Below are positions 34,283 through 46,550 of a DNA stretch of 64,000 nt, piece after piece. The stretch comes from Portulaca oleracea. Taxonomy: Eukaryota; Streptophyta; Magnoliopsida; Caryophyllales; Portulacaceae. The stretch is taken from positions 39,034,295-39,098,294 of the forward strand of contig CM055873.1 in assembly GCA_029582165.1 (NCBI GenBank). Direction: 5' to 3'. The notes beneath the pieces are model-generated. The model was not told the DNA's origin, ran no database searches, and was given only the letters and a program-made list of their open reading frames with translations. The position numbers and the translations under genes are program-made. How positions within the stretch are numbered: position 1 is the first letter of the stretch; each line of letters starts with the position of its first letter.

Positions 34283-37200
34283 ATTAGCACTTATGCAAGT
34301 TTGCCTTGTTAAAATGTCTTGATTGATCTAAGTTTCAAGTACGCTAGTATGCATGTTACCAATCAATCATGTTACATAGTTTTTTTTTTATGTTTGAGGC
34401 ATGACAAGTTCAAGAGTATCATATGATGTTAATTAAGTACTTGTGCTAACTTTGTTGAATGTATAAGATCAAGTTAATTCATATGATTACATTACGTGAA
34501 TAAGTTAAGCTATGACATGTTTTCTTATTATTAAGATATGAATAATGTATTTTGTTCATATTAGTACAGGTAGAAATGTATATTTCTTGTTTGTCATGGT
34601 AGTAATTAAAGTTCTCACACATAATATTATTTCGATAAGTTTAGCATAGCCTAATAAGAAATAATGTCGGTTCATGTGATTATAATAAACACAATGACTA
34701 TGGATGTGTCATAAGTAACATAGACACAAATTTTCATAAGTGCAAGCTTCTCATGTTCCATGTTCTTGGTATAACCAAGATGATTTTGTTGTTAAGTGTT
34801 TACTTTGTCATATATGATGTTTCTTCATGAGATAAAGTAAATGTTTATGAGAAGGTTCATACTTTGTATGGTTCGTATGCTAATATATGTGGCTTACATA
34901 CTAAGACATATGGTTAAGGCTTGTTAAATATATGAGTATGTAAGATGTAAGGATAATCATGGTTCTATGTATTCATGTGTTTAAGTTGAATACATGTACT
35001 TGGCTTTACCGCTATTTTATGAGATTATAAGTGTTCATCATGTATGAATGTAAGTAGTATGTATCTACTATAAGATAATTTGCATAACGTATGCATGTTG
35101 GACTATGTGGATGATCATATATTTTGGACGCATGATGTATACCTAAGTTCATGTGTTATAAAATTAGATGATCATTGCTTCATTTGTTAATAGTCTATTA
35201 ATCAAGTTTACATGTTTGATATATAGGATTCAATCAAGTTTGCTACAAAGGGAAATGCATATGACTCTCATATACATTTGTTTGATCCATCCTTATGTGG
35301 TTTATGGATTAATATTAATGAGTAAGATTGGCATACGGGACGAATGGTTATGAGTTCAACGATCTAATATTTAAGAAGTAGATCTAATCATGTATCAAGA
35401 AACATGACCCTATTAGAATGATGTTTCATCATATGAGAAAAGATCATATAACTATAAGAAAATCATTCAAGATAGATTGAGGTTCTTTCTCGCCTAGCCA
35501 ATATTAAGATATGTAATTAGTTCCATTACATATGGTGTTATAGTTTATGATATTCAAGCTTTGTAGCAAATAGTTGAAAGTGTAATGCTTAAGTTACACA
35601 TAAGATGAAATCTAATTTCCATGAAACTTAAGAGTTTCTTCAAGTTTATTATGATTGAAAGAGATTTCTTCAATGGAAAATCAAATACCATTTTGATTTA
35701 TACAAAGAACACGAAAATCAAATGTTAGTTTGATTTACAAGGTTCTAAGACGATAAGTTTTAACTATGAAATCCAAAAGATATTTGGATATAGTTATGCG
35801 AAGAACATGGAAAATCAAATGTTAATTTGATTTATAAGGTTGTTCTAAGGTATAAGTAGTGGCTATGTAATCCATGATACTTGGATGAAGACATAGTGAT
35901 AAGGAAAAGAATGCGAAAAATCAAAAGAAATTTTGATCTTGTTAGTATTTCTCTCAACGCAACTATACAAGTAGTCCAAAATTCAGACAAAGTTATAGTA
36001 ATCTGTTTATAAGCATTACGAGGATTATCCATGTCATTTGGATAATGTTATAATCAAGGTTTTGAGATCATGAGATTTGGCATTACAAAAGAATGTATAG
36101 TTCAAAGGTTTGTCGCCTACTAATGTATTCGTCTTGTAAGTTTAAATATGAACTCAATACTTTAAAATTTACCAAAGCTTATAATTCGATGGTTTGGTCA
36201 TATTAAGATAAGTGGTAAAGTATTTCTTACCTAATCCTATAGTGTGATGGTGAAATCACAACTATCATGAAGGAAAGAAATGTTAAGTTTAAGATATGAT
36301 CATGATAAGTAAGGTCATGGAAAGATATGTATTTATCTAGTGATTTTAGAAGTATCATGATCAAATTCTTGCAAGGTCACAAGAGTATCTAGTGATCCTT
36401 GATAAGGGGATGGGATTAAAGCTCACCTATAAATTGTCATCAACAAAGCTCCAACTCACGCTTGACATTTTTGGTTAAGCCTTAGTTCAATGGTCGACGA
36501 CGTTGAATGATAATGGGAGCATCAAAATATTTAAGATAAATCATCCCAAGGACAAGATGATGCTCAAGAACCGTAATGTTCAAGAGGTTTGAGTCTTTGA
36601 CTCATTAATAGACTTTGAATCGATGAGATGGGGAGCTCTATTACGGGGCGTAAAAGTCTGCCGATGCGAGAACGTGAAGTGGGCCGCTTCGGATAGCTTA
36701 GGGCTGGGCTTGATGGTTCTCTCGGAGGGTATGGGACACATGGCCCATTTGAAATAGTGTCTTTATTTTAAGCAAGGTTTTGGGTTGTGTGTGATATGTA
36801 TTGTTCGGTTGTAATTTTTGTGGTTTTATGAGTTAAGGTTGTCAGTCCACAGGGATGGGTGTTAGGCTTGATTAAGGTAATCGGTTTGTGTAAGTGGTTT
36901 TCTCAATGCGGAAAGCGGTAAATTATGTAAAGGAAAACAATAAAACTAACCTAGACATGGAATTAAGGAAAGCAATAAAAGCATGAAATAAAACATGAAA
37001 TTAAGAAATCAATTAAAAGCATGAAATCAAATAATATAAGAAATTATACCTTCGATGAACTAACTTCTTCACTAATCTTCAATCTACTTGGATTTCTCCC
37101 GAACAAACAAGAAATCGTGAATTGGATTACTAAGAATCCCCAAATCCCCACTTGAGAATGGAATTTGTGACCCTTAGCCCTCCTCCTCACTAAAAGTAGA

Positions 37201-38875
37201 TTTGTTTTGTGGCTAATCTAATAAAGACTTAAGAAACTTTTGAAACAGAAACCTAAACAAACTCTAAACAAAACCCTAAGAGCTAACCTAAGAGAACCCT
37301 AATCTGACCTATACGAAGGTCCAAAAACCAAACCCTAATACTAACAGAAACTTAACCTAATGAAAACCTAATAAACTAACCCTACTATCACATCACTGAA
37401 AGCAAGAAAAGAAAGAAGAAAATAGAGACAGAGAGACGAGAAGCAGAAACATCACTCACCTCCCTACTGCCCATCGTTCGAACAGAGGAAGGAGAGGGAA
37501 GGAAAGTAAAATCGAGAAAGAGAATCAGAGGAGAAAGAAAGGAGAACACGAGCATACCAAATTCGAACCAAAATCACCAAAAACTCATAATGTCAAGAAC
37601 AGAAACGAATCAAACATTACCAATTCAATACCAGAACGTTCAAACAGAATTAAACCAAGAACCTAATACATCAAAAGCTCAACCATTAAAGAGTAAACCT
37701 AGAATCATTAAGAGGAAAACCGAAAAGAGAGATTCAAAACAGAATACAAAGCATGAAATAAGACACAAATTAAACCTAAATCTAGTTCTAACCCTAAATG
37801 GAGGCTCTTGGGGCGTCACTCCCAGAATCTACCATTGATTAATTCTAATGGATCCTTCTTCCCCTTTTATAGTCGAATTCGAGCCCCTCCATTCAATCTC
37901 CACCCTTCGATCCTCTTCAATCATGGACAGACAAGATGCATTTGGTGGTTTTGGAATGTGTCGATGGTGCTTCGTACTTCTTCAGTTATCAACTGAATCT
38001 GCAAATGAGAAAAAGAAATAGAATGAGAAATTCGCGAGAAAAAGATACGAGATGAGAGAAAGAGAGAAGGAGATGAGAAGAGAGATGGGTTCGAGTGAAG
38101 AGAATAGGAGATGAGGATGGAGAAGGTTGAAGTGGTGTGGTGTGGTGTGGTGTGCTGGGCGGATGTTTGGTTCTGCGCAAATGAGAGAACAGAGGGAGGA
38201 CGGAGAAACTGAGGGAGAAAGGGGGAAAATAGATTAGGATTAGGGTTTTGGGGGTTTTAGTTGGCTGGAATAAAGGGGAAATGGGGCGGGTACATGGATT
38301 AGGGTATTAGGGTTTGGGTTAGGCGGGTTGCTGGGTAAATGGGTTTATGGGCTGCAAAGGTGGTTTGGGCCGAGGGAAGTAAGAAGGGGGAGAGGGGAAT
38401 TCGGAATCGGGCTAAATATGGATTAGTTTTAGGAATAGAATAGGTTTTTGTTTATTTATTTCTAATATTTACATTATTGATTCATATTAACAATAATAAT
38501 AACAAAAATAATAAAATGCTATAAAATCTAATAGAAGAGTAAAAACATAATAAAACTACTAAAATAATTATTAAAGACAAGCAAAAATACCCTATAAAAG
38601 AGAAGAATTCGGCTCGGAATGAGACCGAACATGTATCCAATTAGTCAAATAAGGATGTAAAGTTCAAAGACTTGTCTACTTTATCATTCAGACTAATTGA
38701 AATTATGCACACTAAGTGAAAGTTCAAGTCGAAAAGCACTTTCATGATGCATAACAACTCCTCGATTTCTCGGGTGTTGAATCTTTCTAGAAGTCCCCAT
38801 GTATGACGAGGGTAATTTTACCCAAGTGAGGGATCCCGGGCTATTTCAAGTGGTACTCTTGAAATGGCGGGGGAT
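33007..38875 (+). mobile_element. Non-coding internal region of a large retrotransposon derivative (LARD-like)
   Basis: About 5.9 kb with no frame that resembles gag or pol on either strand. The longest frames are about 60-80 codons and look random. The first 3.6 kb are AT-rich with recurring words (atgttaagtttatg, caagtttgcc). A TG/TA microsatellite lies at about 34207-34278. The last bases before the right LTR, aatggcgggggat, form a plausible polypurine tract, which fixes the plus orientation. I could not identify a primer-binding site after the left LTR. Confidence 0.7.
36840..38585 (-). mobile_element. Possible nested LTR-like segment with minus-strand TATA box
   Basis: Composition changes here. 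On the minus strand there is a clear TATA-like CTATAAAAGGGG at 37862-37873, preceded by pyrimidine-rich sequence and aaaccctaatc-type blocks. The inferred minus-strand end is ...CTGTGGACTGACA at 36840. I found no matching duplication of the target and no exact right edge, so the boundaries are guesses. Confidence 0.3.
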
Positions 38876-39591
38876 TGTTGGAGTATTTCAAGAGTTTAGA
38901 GGCATAAAAGTGTAAGGTATAAGCATAGGATCGACCTAGAGGTCGAATAAGAGCTTAACAAAGAAAATGGACTCAACATAGATCGTGTTCGGTATGACAC
39001 GACCCGTGTTGGCGTCCAGAGATAACAGAAAGTGTGCAAAGGATCAACACAGACCGTGTTGATCCAACACGGGTCTTGTTGGCTTCAACACGGACCGTGT
39101 TGATCTAACACGGATCGTGTTGAGCACAGTCGGGATTGATTTTGTAATCTCTTGATTTATGCCTCGTGATCAATTGAAATTGAGCATGTTTTGGGATAAT
39201 ATTTGATTGAGATGATTTCTCATCAATATTATTCAAACCAATCCCTTGGATTATGCTCTTGATTATGGCTAGTTTGACCCTCTTGATGGCTCCAAAGTTT
39301 ACTATATAAGGTGGATGAATTCCACATTCGTCCACACCCTCAATCATCTTCTTCTTCCTTTGTAGAAAATATTCAACACACTCTTAAGGTGTTGACTGCA
39401 GCAACTCTTTGAGAGTACATTGAGAAATCTTGTTACTTTTCTTACAAGAAGTTAGTTTTACCCTTGAGTCTTTTCACGGTCTAGTGAACAAGTCTTAAGG
39501 GGAGCCGGTGTAACTGTCGACTCCTAGCCACCCAAGTGATCCCCCATCTTCCATGTGACCGTGTTTATCCATCTCATTGTTTTTTCCAACG
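38876..39591 (+). mobile_element. 3' LTR (right) of the large non-coding LTR retroelement
   Basis: Starts TGTTGGAGTATTTCAAGAG after the purine tract and ends ...tgttttttccaacg. It is about 10 bp longer than the left copy and has small differences, including a deletion near 39210 and one extra palindrome unit. Confidence 0.88.
38973..39126. repeat. Palindrome cluster in the right LTR (six units)
   Basis: AACATAGATCGTGTT, GACACGACCCGTGTTGG, TCAACACAGACCGTGTTGA, CCAACACGGGTCTTGTTGG, TCAACACGGACCGTGTTGA and CTAACACGGATCGTGTTGAG. The third unit is additional compared with the left LTR. Confidence 0.85.
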
Positions 39592-39601
39592 TATATATAT
39601 A

Positions 39602-39697
<96 letters not shown>

Positions 39698-39738
39698 TAT
39701 AAATATATATATATAGATGTATATAAATATATATATAA

Positions 39739-39828
<90 letters not shown>

Positions 39829-39837
39829 ATATATATA

Positions 39838-39880
<43 letters not shown>
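39592..39880. repeat. (TA)n microsatellite with TG interruptions
   Basis: About 290 bp of nearly pure TA, with short tgtgtg and acat/aaat interruptions. All Tyr-Ile repeat frames over it are artefacts. It separates the right LTR from the target-site duplication of the following LINE. Confidence 0.97.
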
Positions 39881-39884
<4 letters not shown>

Positions 39885-39895
39885 TTCCAAGATTA
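39880..39895 (+). repeat. Left target-site duplication of the L1 LINE
   Basis: tatatttccaagatta, 16 bp, repeated exactly at 47838-47853 after the LINE poly(A). Confidence 0.9.
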
Positions 39896-40070
39896 TATAT
39901 ATAATATATGAAAAAATAACATGATTTTCTCTCTCTATTGAGAGTCTCTCTCTCTCTAGGATTTTCGACGGGCGTTTTCCGGTGGAATTGCTAAGAGGAA
40001 ACTATTCTACTTTGTTAATATAGGAGATTATCGGTGCTAGGGTCTTTCCTTCTGATCAAGTCTGTTCGAA

Positions 40071-41024
40071 ATGCATCACGGTGAGTGTTCAAATGTCATT
40101 TCCCATTTCAATTCCTTGATTGGTGAAGACGATCTGACTCTGAGATTCATCCCTCCAAAATCTATTGATGGTTGCTTATGTGCTGAACTTAATGAGGACG
40201 ATTTTGGGAAGGAGGATTGGGGTTTTTCAGTTTTATGTAGAGTTTTGGGTACAACGCTTCCGTTGAAGGATATGAATGAGTTTATTAGAGATATATGGAA
40301 AGAGATGGATATTGTTCGCGTGGTTAAAGCAAATAGGGGTGTTTATTTGGTGCAATTTCAGAAGCAGGAGCATATGAAGATGGTTCCGGAAAGGGGTATT
40401 TACTTCTATAAGAACAAGCCGATGGTGGTGAGACCTTGGAATGAGGATTTAACCATAGATGTGGATTCTATCTCATCACTTCCGGTATGGATTATTCTTC
40501 CACGATTGAACCTGAAATATTGGAATTCCGGTGGTTTTAGCAAGATTGGCAACACATTTGGTATTCCGATAAAGACATGTAGTAGAACCAGGGAGAAATC
40601 GGACCTAAAAGCTGCTTGACTCTTAGTTGAGATGAATGTTGATGGTATGTTTCCTGAGACTGTGAATTTTATTGATAGTGATGTGGTTATTTCTCAGAAA
40701 GTTATATATGATTGGAAGCTGGTTAAATGTAAGCACTGTCGGAATTTTGGTCATCTGGTGAGTGATTGCAAGAAGAAGTATGAGCAGAAGAGGCTGAAGA
40801 ATCACAGTTTTACTAATAATGATGAACAAGCAGATCAACGTATATCTCACCATTCCTCTCCTCCTCCTCCTTATATTCCAAAACAGCCGGTTGTCACTCC
40901 TGCTGTCCCCTCTAAAAGTCTGCCACCTACTAATGCTTCAAAGAGACCTCAAACTATCCTTGCTGGTGAGGTTTTGAAGGCTTTTAGGAAGGCAGGTGGG
41001 TCTTTGCCGGAAGGCCATGGTTAA
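40071..41024 (+). pseudogene. LINE ORF1: DUF4283-type RNA-binding protein with zinc knuckle (one in-frame stop)
   Basis: Two pieces of 182 and 130+ codons share one phase, split only by TGA at 40617-40619 at a position where Arg is plausible (CGA to TGA). The first ~140 residues fit the DUF4283 domain of plant LINE ORF1: WGFSVLCRVLG, GVYLVQFQKQEHM and GIYFYKNKPMVVRPW. After the stop comes a short linker, then CKHCRNFGHLVSDC (CX2CX4HX4C) near residue 222 and a Pro/Ser-rich, basic tail. ORF1 proteins bind LINE RNA and form the ribonucleoprotein that carries it back to the chromosome. The 3' end overlaps the start of ORF2 by 8 nt. Confidence 0.88.
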
Positions 41025-43155
41025 CATTATTAGTTGGAATGTGAGGGGTTGTAGTCGTGCCAATAAGCAGGTGGATATTCGTTCTTTCCTGCAGGTTCAT
41101 CAAGTAAGTCTTGTAGGCTTATTTGAAATAAAAGCAAAATTTGAAAATATGGCAGAGTTGCAGAATCGTATGTTTTCTGGTTGGTCGATGGTCCATAATG
41201 CTCTAGTGGGTGGTAAGTGTCGAATTATTGTTGCTTGGAAACCTCAAGTGTATAAGGTGGATGTTTTGGATATTCATGGTCAGTGGATCCATTTATTGGT
41301 TACTAGGATGTTTGATGGTATCTCTTTTCATGTTACTTATGTCTATGGTTCTAACAGTCTTCAAGAGCGTAAAGCCATTTGGGAGAAAATGTGTGAATGG
41401 AACAGTAGTATTCAGGAGGGGTGGTTGGTTCTTGGTGATTTCAACTCAGTGTTATATCCTGAGGATAGAATTGGAGACACTGCAGTGGATTATTTTGAGG
41501 TGACTGATTTTCAGGAGTGTTTGAATAGGGTCAATTTACAGGAACTGAGTTTCAGGGGTGATTATTGTACTTGGACAAATAGTCATGTTTGGTCAAGAAT
41601 TGACAGAGTCTTCTCTAATGATTGCTGGTTGCTTCAGGTGAATTATGTGCATACTGTGTTCTAGCCTTTTGGACTCTCTGATCACACTCCCATACTTCTA
41701 TCCTTTCCTGAATGTCCAAAAGGCAGGAATTATTTCAAATATTGTAATATGTGGCAAAATGCAGAGCAATATGAAGGCATAATTCGTGATGCTCTTTCTA
41801 GGAATTATTATGGCTGCAAGATATATCAATTCCAAAGATTCCTTATGTCCTTGAAAGAGCCCCTGCAGAAGCTACATAAGAGCAAGTTTCATGATATTTA
41901 TGACCACGTGAAAAGATGCAAGAATGAGCTTAAAGCTGTTCAATCTGCTATCTTTCTTGACAAGCATAATAGAGATCTTTTTTAGCAGGAAAAGGTGAAA
42001 AGGGATACTTATATTTCTGTCCTTAATTCTGCTCAGCAATTGCTTCAACAGCAGAATAAGGTGGAATGGCTTAACTTGGGAGATTGTCCTTCTCGTCTAT
42101 TTTTTGCTAAAATGAAGAAAAGGCAGAATAGTTCTTTTGTGTATGAACTGTCTGATGAGGCTGGTGCACATGTTACTGGTTTTGATAATGTAGCAAAAGT
42201 GGTGCTTGGTTATTATGAAGCTTTATTAGGTCAGCAGCAGTATGACAGACAGTGTTTGAATAAGGATATTGTTCAGGCTGGGTGTACCTTGAGCATTGAT
42301 CAACAGCTGTGTTTAATTAAACCCTTTCAGAAGGAGGAGGTACGTAAGATTTTTTTTTCTATTCCTTCTATAAAAGCTCCTGGGCCGGATGGTTTTAATA
42401 GTTCATTCTTTCAAGTCAATTGGGATTTGATTGGTGATTTCTTTTGTGAAGCTATTTTTGAATGCTTGGATAACGAGATGATCCTTTTCAGTATTAATGA
42501 TACTGTGATATCTCTTATTCCTAAGAAGTTGAATCCGAGTAGTCCGGCTGACTTTAGACCTATTTCTTGTTGCAATGTATCCTATAAATGCATCTCCAAG
42601 TTGCTTTGTTCAAGGCTTAGGTCTGTGCTTCCTAATCTGGTTAATCAAAGTCAAGGAGCTTTTGTTCCGGGGAGAGAGATTGTTTACAATATCCTATTAT
42701 GTCAAGAATTAGCTTAGGGGTATAATAGACAGCATATTTCTCCCTGATGTATCATGAAAATTGACCTTAAGAAAGCATATGATTCAGTGTATTGGGAGTG
42801 TATTGAGGAAGCCTTAATCGCTTTTCGTTTTCCTCCTAAATTCATTCGATGGATTATGATGTGTGTCACTTCGGCTTCTTACTCCATTAATCTTAATGGT
42901 CATGTTCATGGTTATTTTAAGGGAGGTAGGAGCCTTCGACAAGGTGACCCTTTGTCCCCCTTATTGTTTGTATTGGTTATGGAATATCTGTCAAGGCTGC
43001 TGGATAATTTGAAAAATGAGCAGGATTTCACCTATCATCCTGGGTGCAAGAAGCTTTTGATCAATCATTTAATCTTTGCAGATGATTTGATCATGTGTCA
43101 GTGAGTTGTTTTGCTAGTGTTCAGAAGCATTTTGAATGTTGTACTGGTCTCTCGG
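41017..43155 (+). pseudogene. LINE ORF2, first part: endonuclease and reverse transcriptase (broken)
   Basis: The ATG lies inside the ORF1 stop context (ATGGTTAA). The apurinic-endonuclease-like domain (residues 1 to ~220) shows ISWNVRGCSRANK, VLGDFNSVL, and SDHTP after a stop. The RT domain shows APGPDGFNSSFF, LIPKKLNPSSPADFRPISCC, MKIDLKKAYDSV, LRQGDPLSPLLF and the catalytic FADDLIMC. All pieces up to about 43104 share one phase with four stops (TAG 41662, TAG 41983, TAG 42715, TGA 42745). A frameshift just after the FADD box precedes the solo LTR at 43156. The enzyme nicks target DNA and primes cDNA synthesis there; this copy is dead. Confidence 0.93.
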
Positions 43156-46100
43156 TGTAACGACCCGCCTCAAAACCATGATTAATTAAATACAAATTAC
43201 CGTAATTATTTAAATTATGTTATAAATTGTTCGCGTTTACCTTTATTTATTTATTCATTTACTTATTTATTTATTGTTATCGGTGTCAAGTCTCGTGCAG
43301 GGGATGGCTAAGGTGCCGAATTATCGGCTTAAAAATTTACTTCACATATTCATTCAATGAGTTAAAGTATTTCAGGTTATACGATTTATGTTATAAATTT
43401 ATTTACCGAGGATCAGTTGAATATTTTATGTCTCATTTTATGTATTTTAGCATCTCAATTTTAATCCTTTTTAATCACATTTCCTTTATATAATTTCAAG
43501 TGGTAATTTTACTCATATTATTTTATTTAATCCAAGTTCTAATTTATTTTACCAAGTTGTTACCAATTTATTACTCCTAAATTTTATTCTCTACAAACCT
43601 CACTATTTCAACTTACTAATTACAATTCTTATTTATTTGACCTAAATTTTATCATCCTATTATTTTATCTAGTGTTTATTTTACTAAATTGTTGTCCTAA
43701 GCTAGTTAATTAGAGGAGTATATAGTAGTAGTTTTAGTTAGAAGGGTCATTTATCATTCTAATTCAAACACCCAAACACCCTCAATCTCTCTCTACCCTC
43801 TCTTCCTCCTGCTCGCCGAGGCACCAGCCACCACCACCGGCGTTCCGGTCGCTGAGCTTCGTCATCCTCGCACGCCGCCACCTCCTCTCTCTCTTGTGTT
43901 TTCATCAATTTTTAACCGTAAGGGTAATCTCTCAAACCCCCAATTTCAATTCTTTCAAACCCTAATCTGAATTTCATGTTTTATATATGTTTCTTTTGTA
44001 ATTTCTATCTATTTTACTCTCTTTTAGCATAAATTCCAAGTTATAATTGTTTTGGTTAAGTTAGGGTTTGAGTTTGGAGTATATGCATGTGTATTTGGAT
44101 GAGTTCTTGAGGTTTTCTTGTTGAATTCTTGATGGATAGTGTTATAATCTTGATGCATGTAAGATTCTTGAAAAGTTTCTGAGTATTAAGGGCTGATTAT
44201 GTATGTTAAGATTGTTATTAAAGTGTTATTATGTTTAATTTGGGTAAATTAAAGAGATTTTAGTGAAAGAATATCAAAGTATGATGTGGGGATGAATTAC
44301 ATGTTGAATTTATGGATGCATGTGAGATTTAAGCTCTTTGATGAGTTAACTTTCAAGGTTTATTTCTGGAAATATGATGGAGTATAGCCAAAGTGAGATT
44401 TAGTTGAGAATTATTGTCAATTAAGGGCCAAAATTACCATTGGAGCTGAGTTTAAAAGCAAAATAGTTTCTGTCCAACTTCTGGAAATTTACAGAGGCTC
44501 AAAAGTTAGAGTTTAGGCCAAATTTTTACTCCATAAGATAGCCCAAGGTGTTAGCTAACCATAGGCTTTGGAATTTCTAAATTCCGACTTGTATAGGCCG
44601 AGTTATGGCCAAAACCGTAACGTCACGTTTTGGAATACGTTTCTGGAAGTCAGTAGCTTAAGGGCTGTTTTTCGTCCCTTTGAAGATCTTTCTAGTTTTT
44701 GTGGTAAACATGAAAGTTTTAGGTCACATTGCAAGCTTTCCAGAAAGGTATGGTTTGTAGTTATCCGATATCGGGAGTGTGAGTTATGAGCCCGGAAAGA
44801 AGGGCTGTCCATCTTGAAGTTTCTGCCCAGTTTATTCCTTATTAAATTCCATCTTTGGGGCCCTAAACCAATATCAATAGAGGATTTTAAGCATTGATAA
44901 GTTATGGTTATATGTTGTAATCCTATATTATGATTTTAAGGTTGAAAAGTATGGTTTGGAAGCCTAAGTATATCCTAAGGTCATCATTCCAAGGGTTTAT
45001 GAATCTAACACAAGTTATAAGTTTTCTCCTCATGGATTTTAGCTTAAAAGCCCTTTATTATTGATCTAGCTAAGATTTCTCATCTAGCTTTATAACCTCA
45101 AGCCCTAAGTAGCTTCAAGTCTTTTGCCCTCTAAAGTACCAACTTAAGCTTGCCTTATCAATCACGTCGAAAACCCATACCCCATGAATCATTCTCACTT
45201 CATTTTTAATCTCATTATCACGTTCGCATCATCTTTAAGTCCACGATTTCCATTCTAACCTTCAATCTTTAAGTCCCATTCTTCATCAATTTAAGCTACC
45301 TTTCCAAGATTCAAGTTCCATCTTCTTAATTCACCTTTCTACGTCAATATCTTCATATAAATTCGACCCGGAGTCCTTAATTATCCGAACCCAGTTTCTG
45401 TCCGGGCCCATTTTGGAGCCCTCCCTCTCATTTTTACCCTCTGGTTCTGTTGACAAAGTTGTAGATTATGATTTTCCCTATTCCAGGATGTACTCATTTA
45501 CTTCATTCCGATTTTCCTAACTCAAGTTACGCTATAATCTTTATTTTTATACAACCTGAAATTTGCTCCCTAAGTTATTTCATTTATATTTACCAAAGTT
45601 TCTAAACCTTTGAACTAACTAAGAACCTTAATCGGTTCTTCATTTTCCATTACTCTTATCCTAGTTGACAAGTCACCAAAGCCATCTCAAAGCCGAGACG
45701 CACTGCCAAGGTCTTTATCATCTCAAGGTACGCGAATTGTCCAACTTTTATATCTAATCATGTTCATGGTTCATTATATTCCTACCATGTCAAGTTTTAT
45801 GTTTTATGATATCATTGTATTCAAAAGTGGACCCATTTTATGTATTCTATGTTTTATGTTCTAGCTAGTTACGTGAAGTGCTAGCCTTTTAGATGCTCCT
45901 GATCAGAGTGTCCTAGACTGCCGATGTCGATCGCCAAAGAATACCCAATCCAAATCTAGATCGATTTGGGCATGCGCGTGTGTAAGGTGCTTGCACCGAT
46001 CATAAGGGTTCCACGTATTTTTTTTCTATCTCTCTTTATTCTACAACATTTACTCATGTATATGTATATGTTCATGTCATTTCAAGTTAATGTTTCTTTT

Positions 46101-46545
46101 CCCTTTCCCTGTTTTCAAATGAATTTAAATGCCGGCACTAAAACCGTTTTCGAACGGTTTTTACGTGTTGGAGGTTTACGTACTGAGTGTTTCCCCACTC
46201 ACGTTTGGCAATGTTTTAATGTTTTGTTTTTAGGAGGTTCGAGCTCCCAAGGCAAGGACAAGTCTATTCAGAAGTAGCTCCAGTTGTGAGGTAGTTCCCA
46301 GGGTTCTATAATCGGCAGGACGACCAAGTCGGAAGTTGTATTAGTATTTTTTTTAAGTTTCTAAGTTATGTATCTAATGTTTCAAGGGTTGTAAAAGTTG
46401 TTTCTTGGTTGGTTTTGGAGTGTTTGTGCCTTGTCTCTTTTGGGGACGGCGGTAATGCCTCGACCTAAGGTGTTCCGCTGCGCTAATCACAGGTTTGGGA
46501 TTCTGAGTAGGATTTTAATATTGTGGTTAAGGTTGGGGTGTTACA
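43156..46545 (+). mobile_element. Solo LTR of the same family as the gag-only element at 1-8256
   Basis: Starts TGTAACGACCCGCCTCAAAACC and ends ...GGTTGGGGTGTTACA, inverted relative to the copies at 1-8256. The LINE sequence ctcgg is duplicated exactly at both edges (43151-43155 and 46546-46550). At 3390 bp it matches the 3395-bp LTR of the paired copy but is clearly more diverged, so this insertion and its recombination are older. No internal region is present. Confidence 0.95.
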
Positions 46546-46550
46546 CTCGG

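Noticed and set aside
37590..37996. Two frames of 62-82 codons in the 37.6-38.0 kb region
   Set aside because: No homology or motif, and they overlap an inferred minus-strand promoter region.
18456..39126. CRISPR-like array of short repeats
   Set aside because: The units are palindromes with irregular spacing, drifting sequence and no uniform spacers, inside plant LTRs.
39495..39904. Several 60-130 codon frames of repeated Tyr-Ile on both strands
   Set aside because: They are translations of the (TA)n microsatellite and carry no protein signal.
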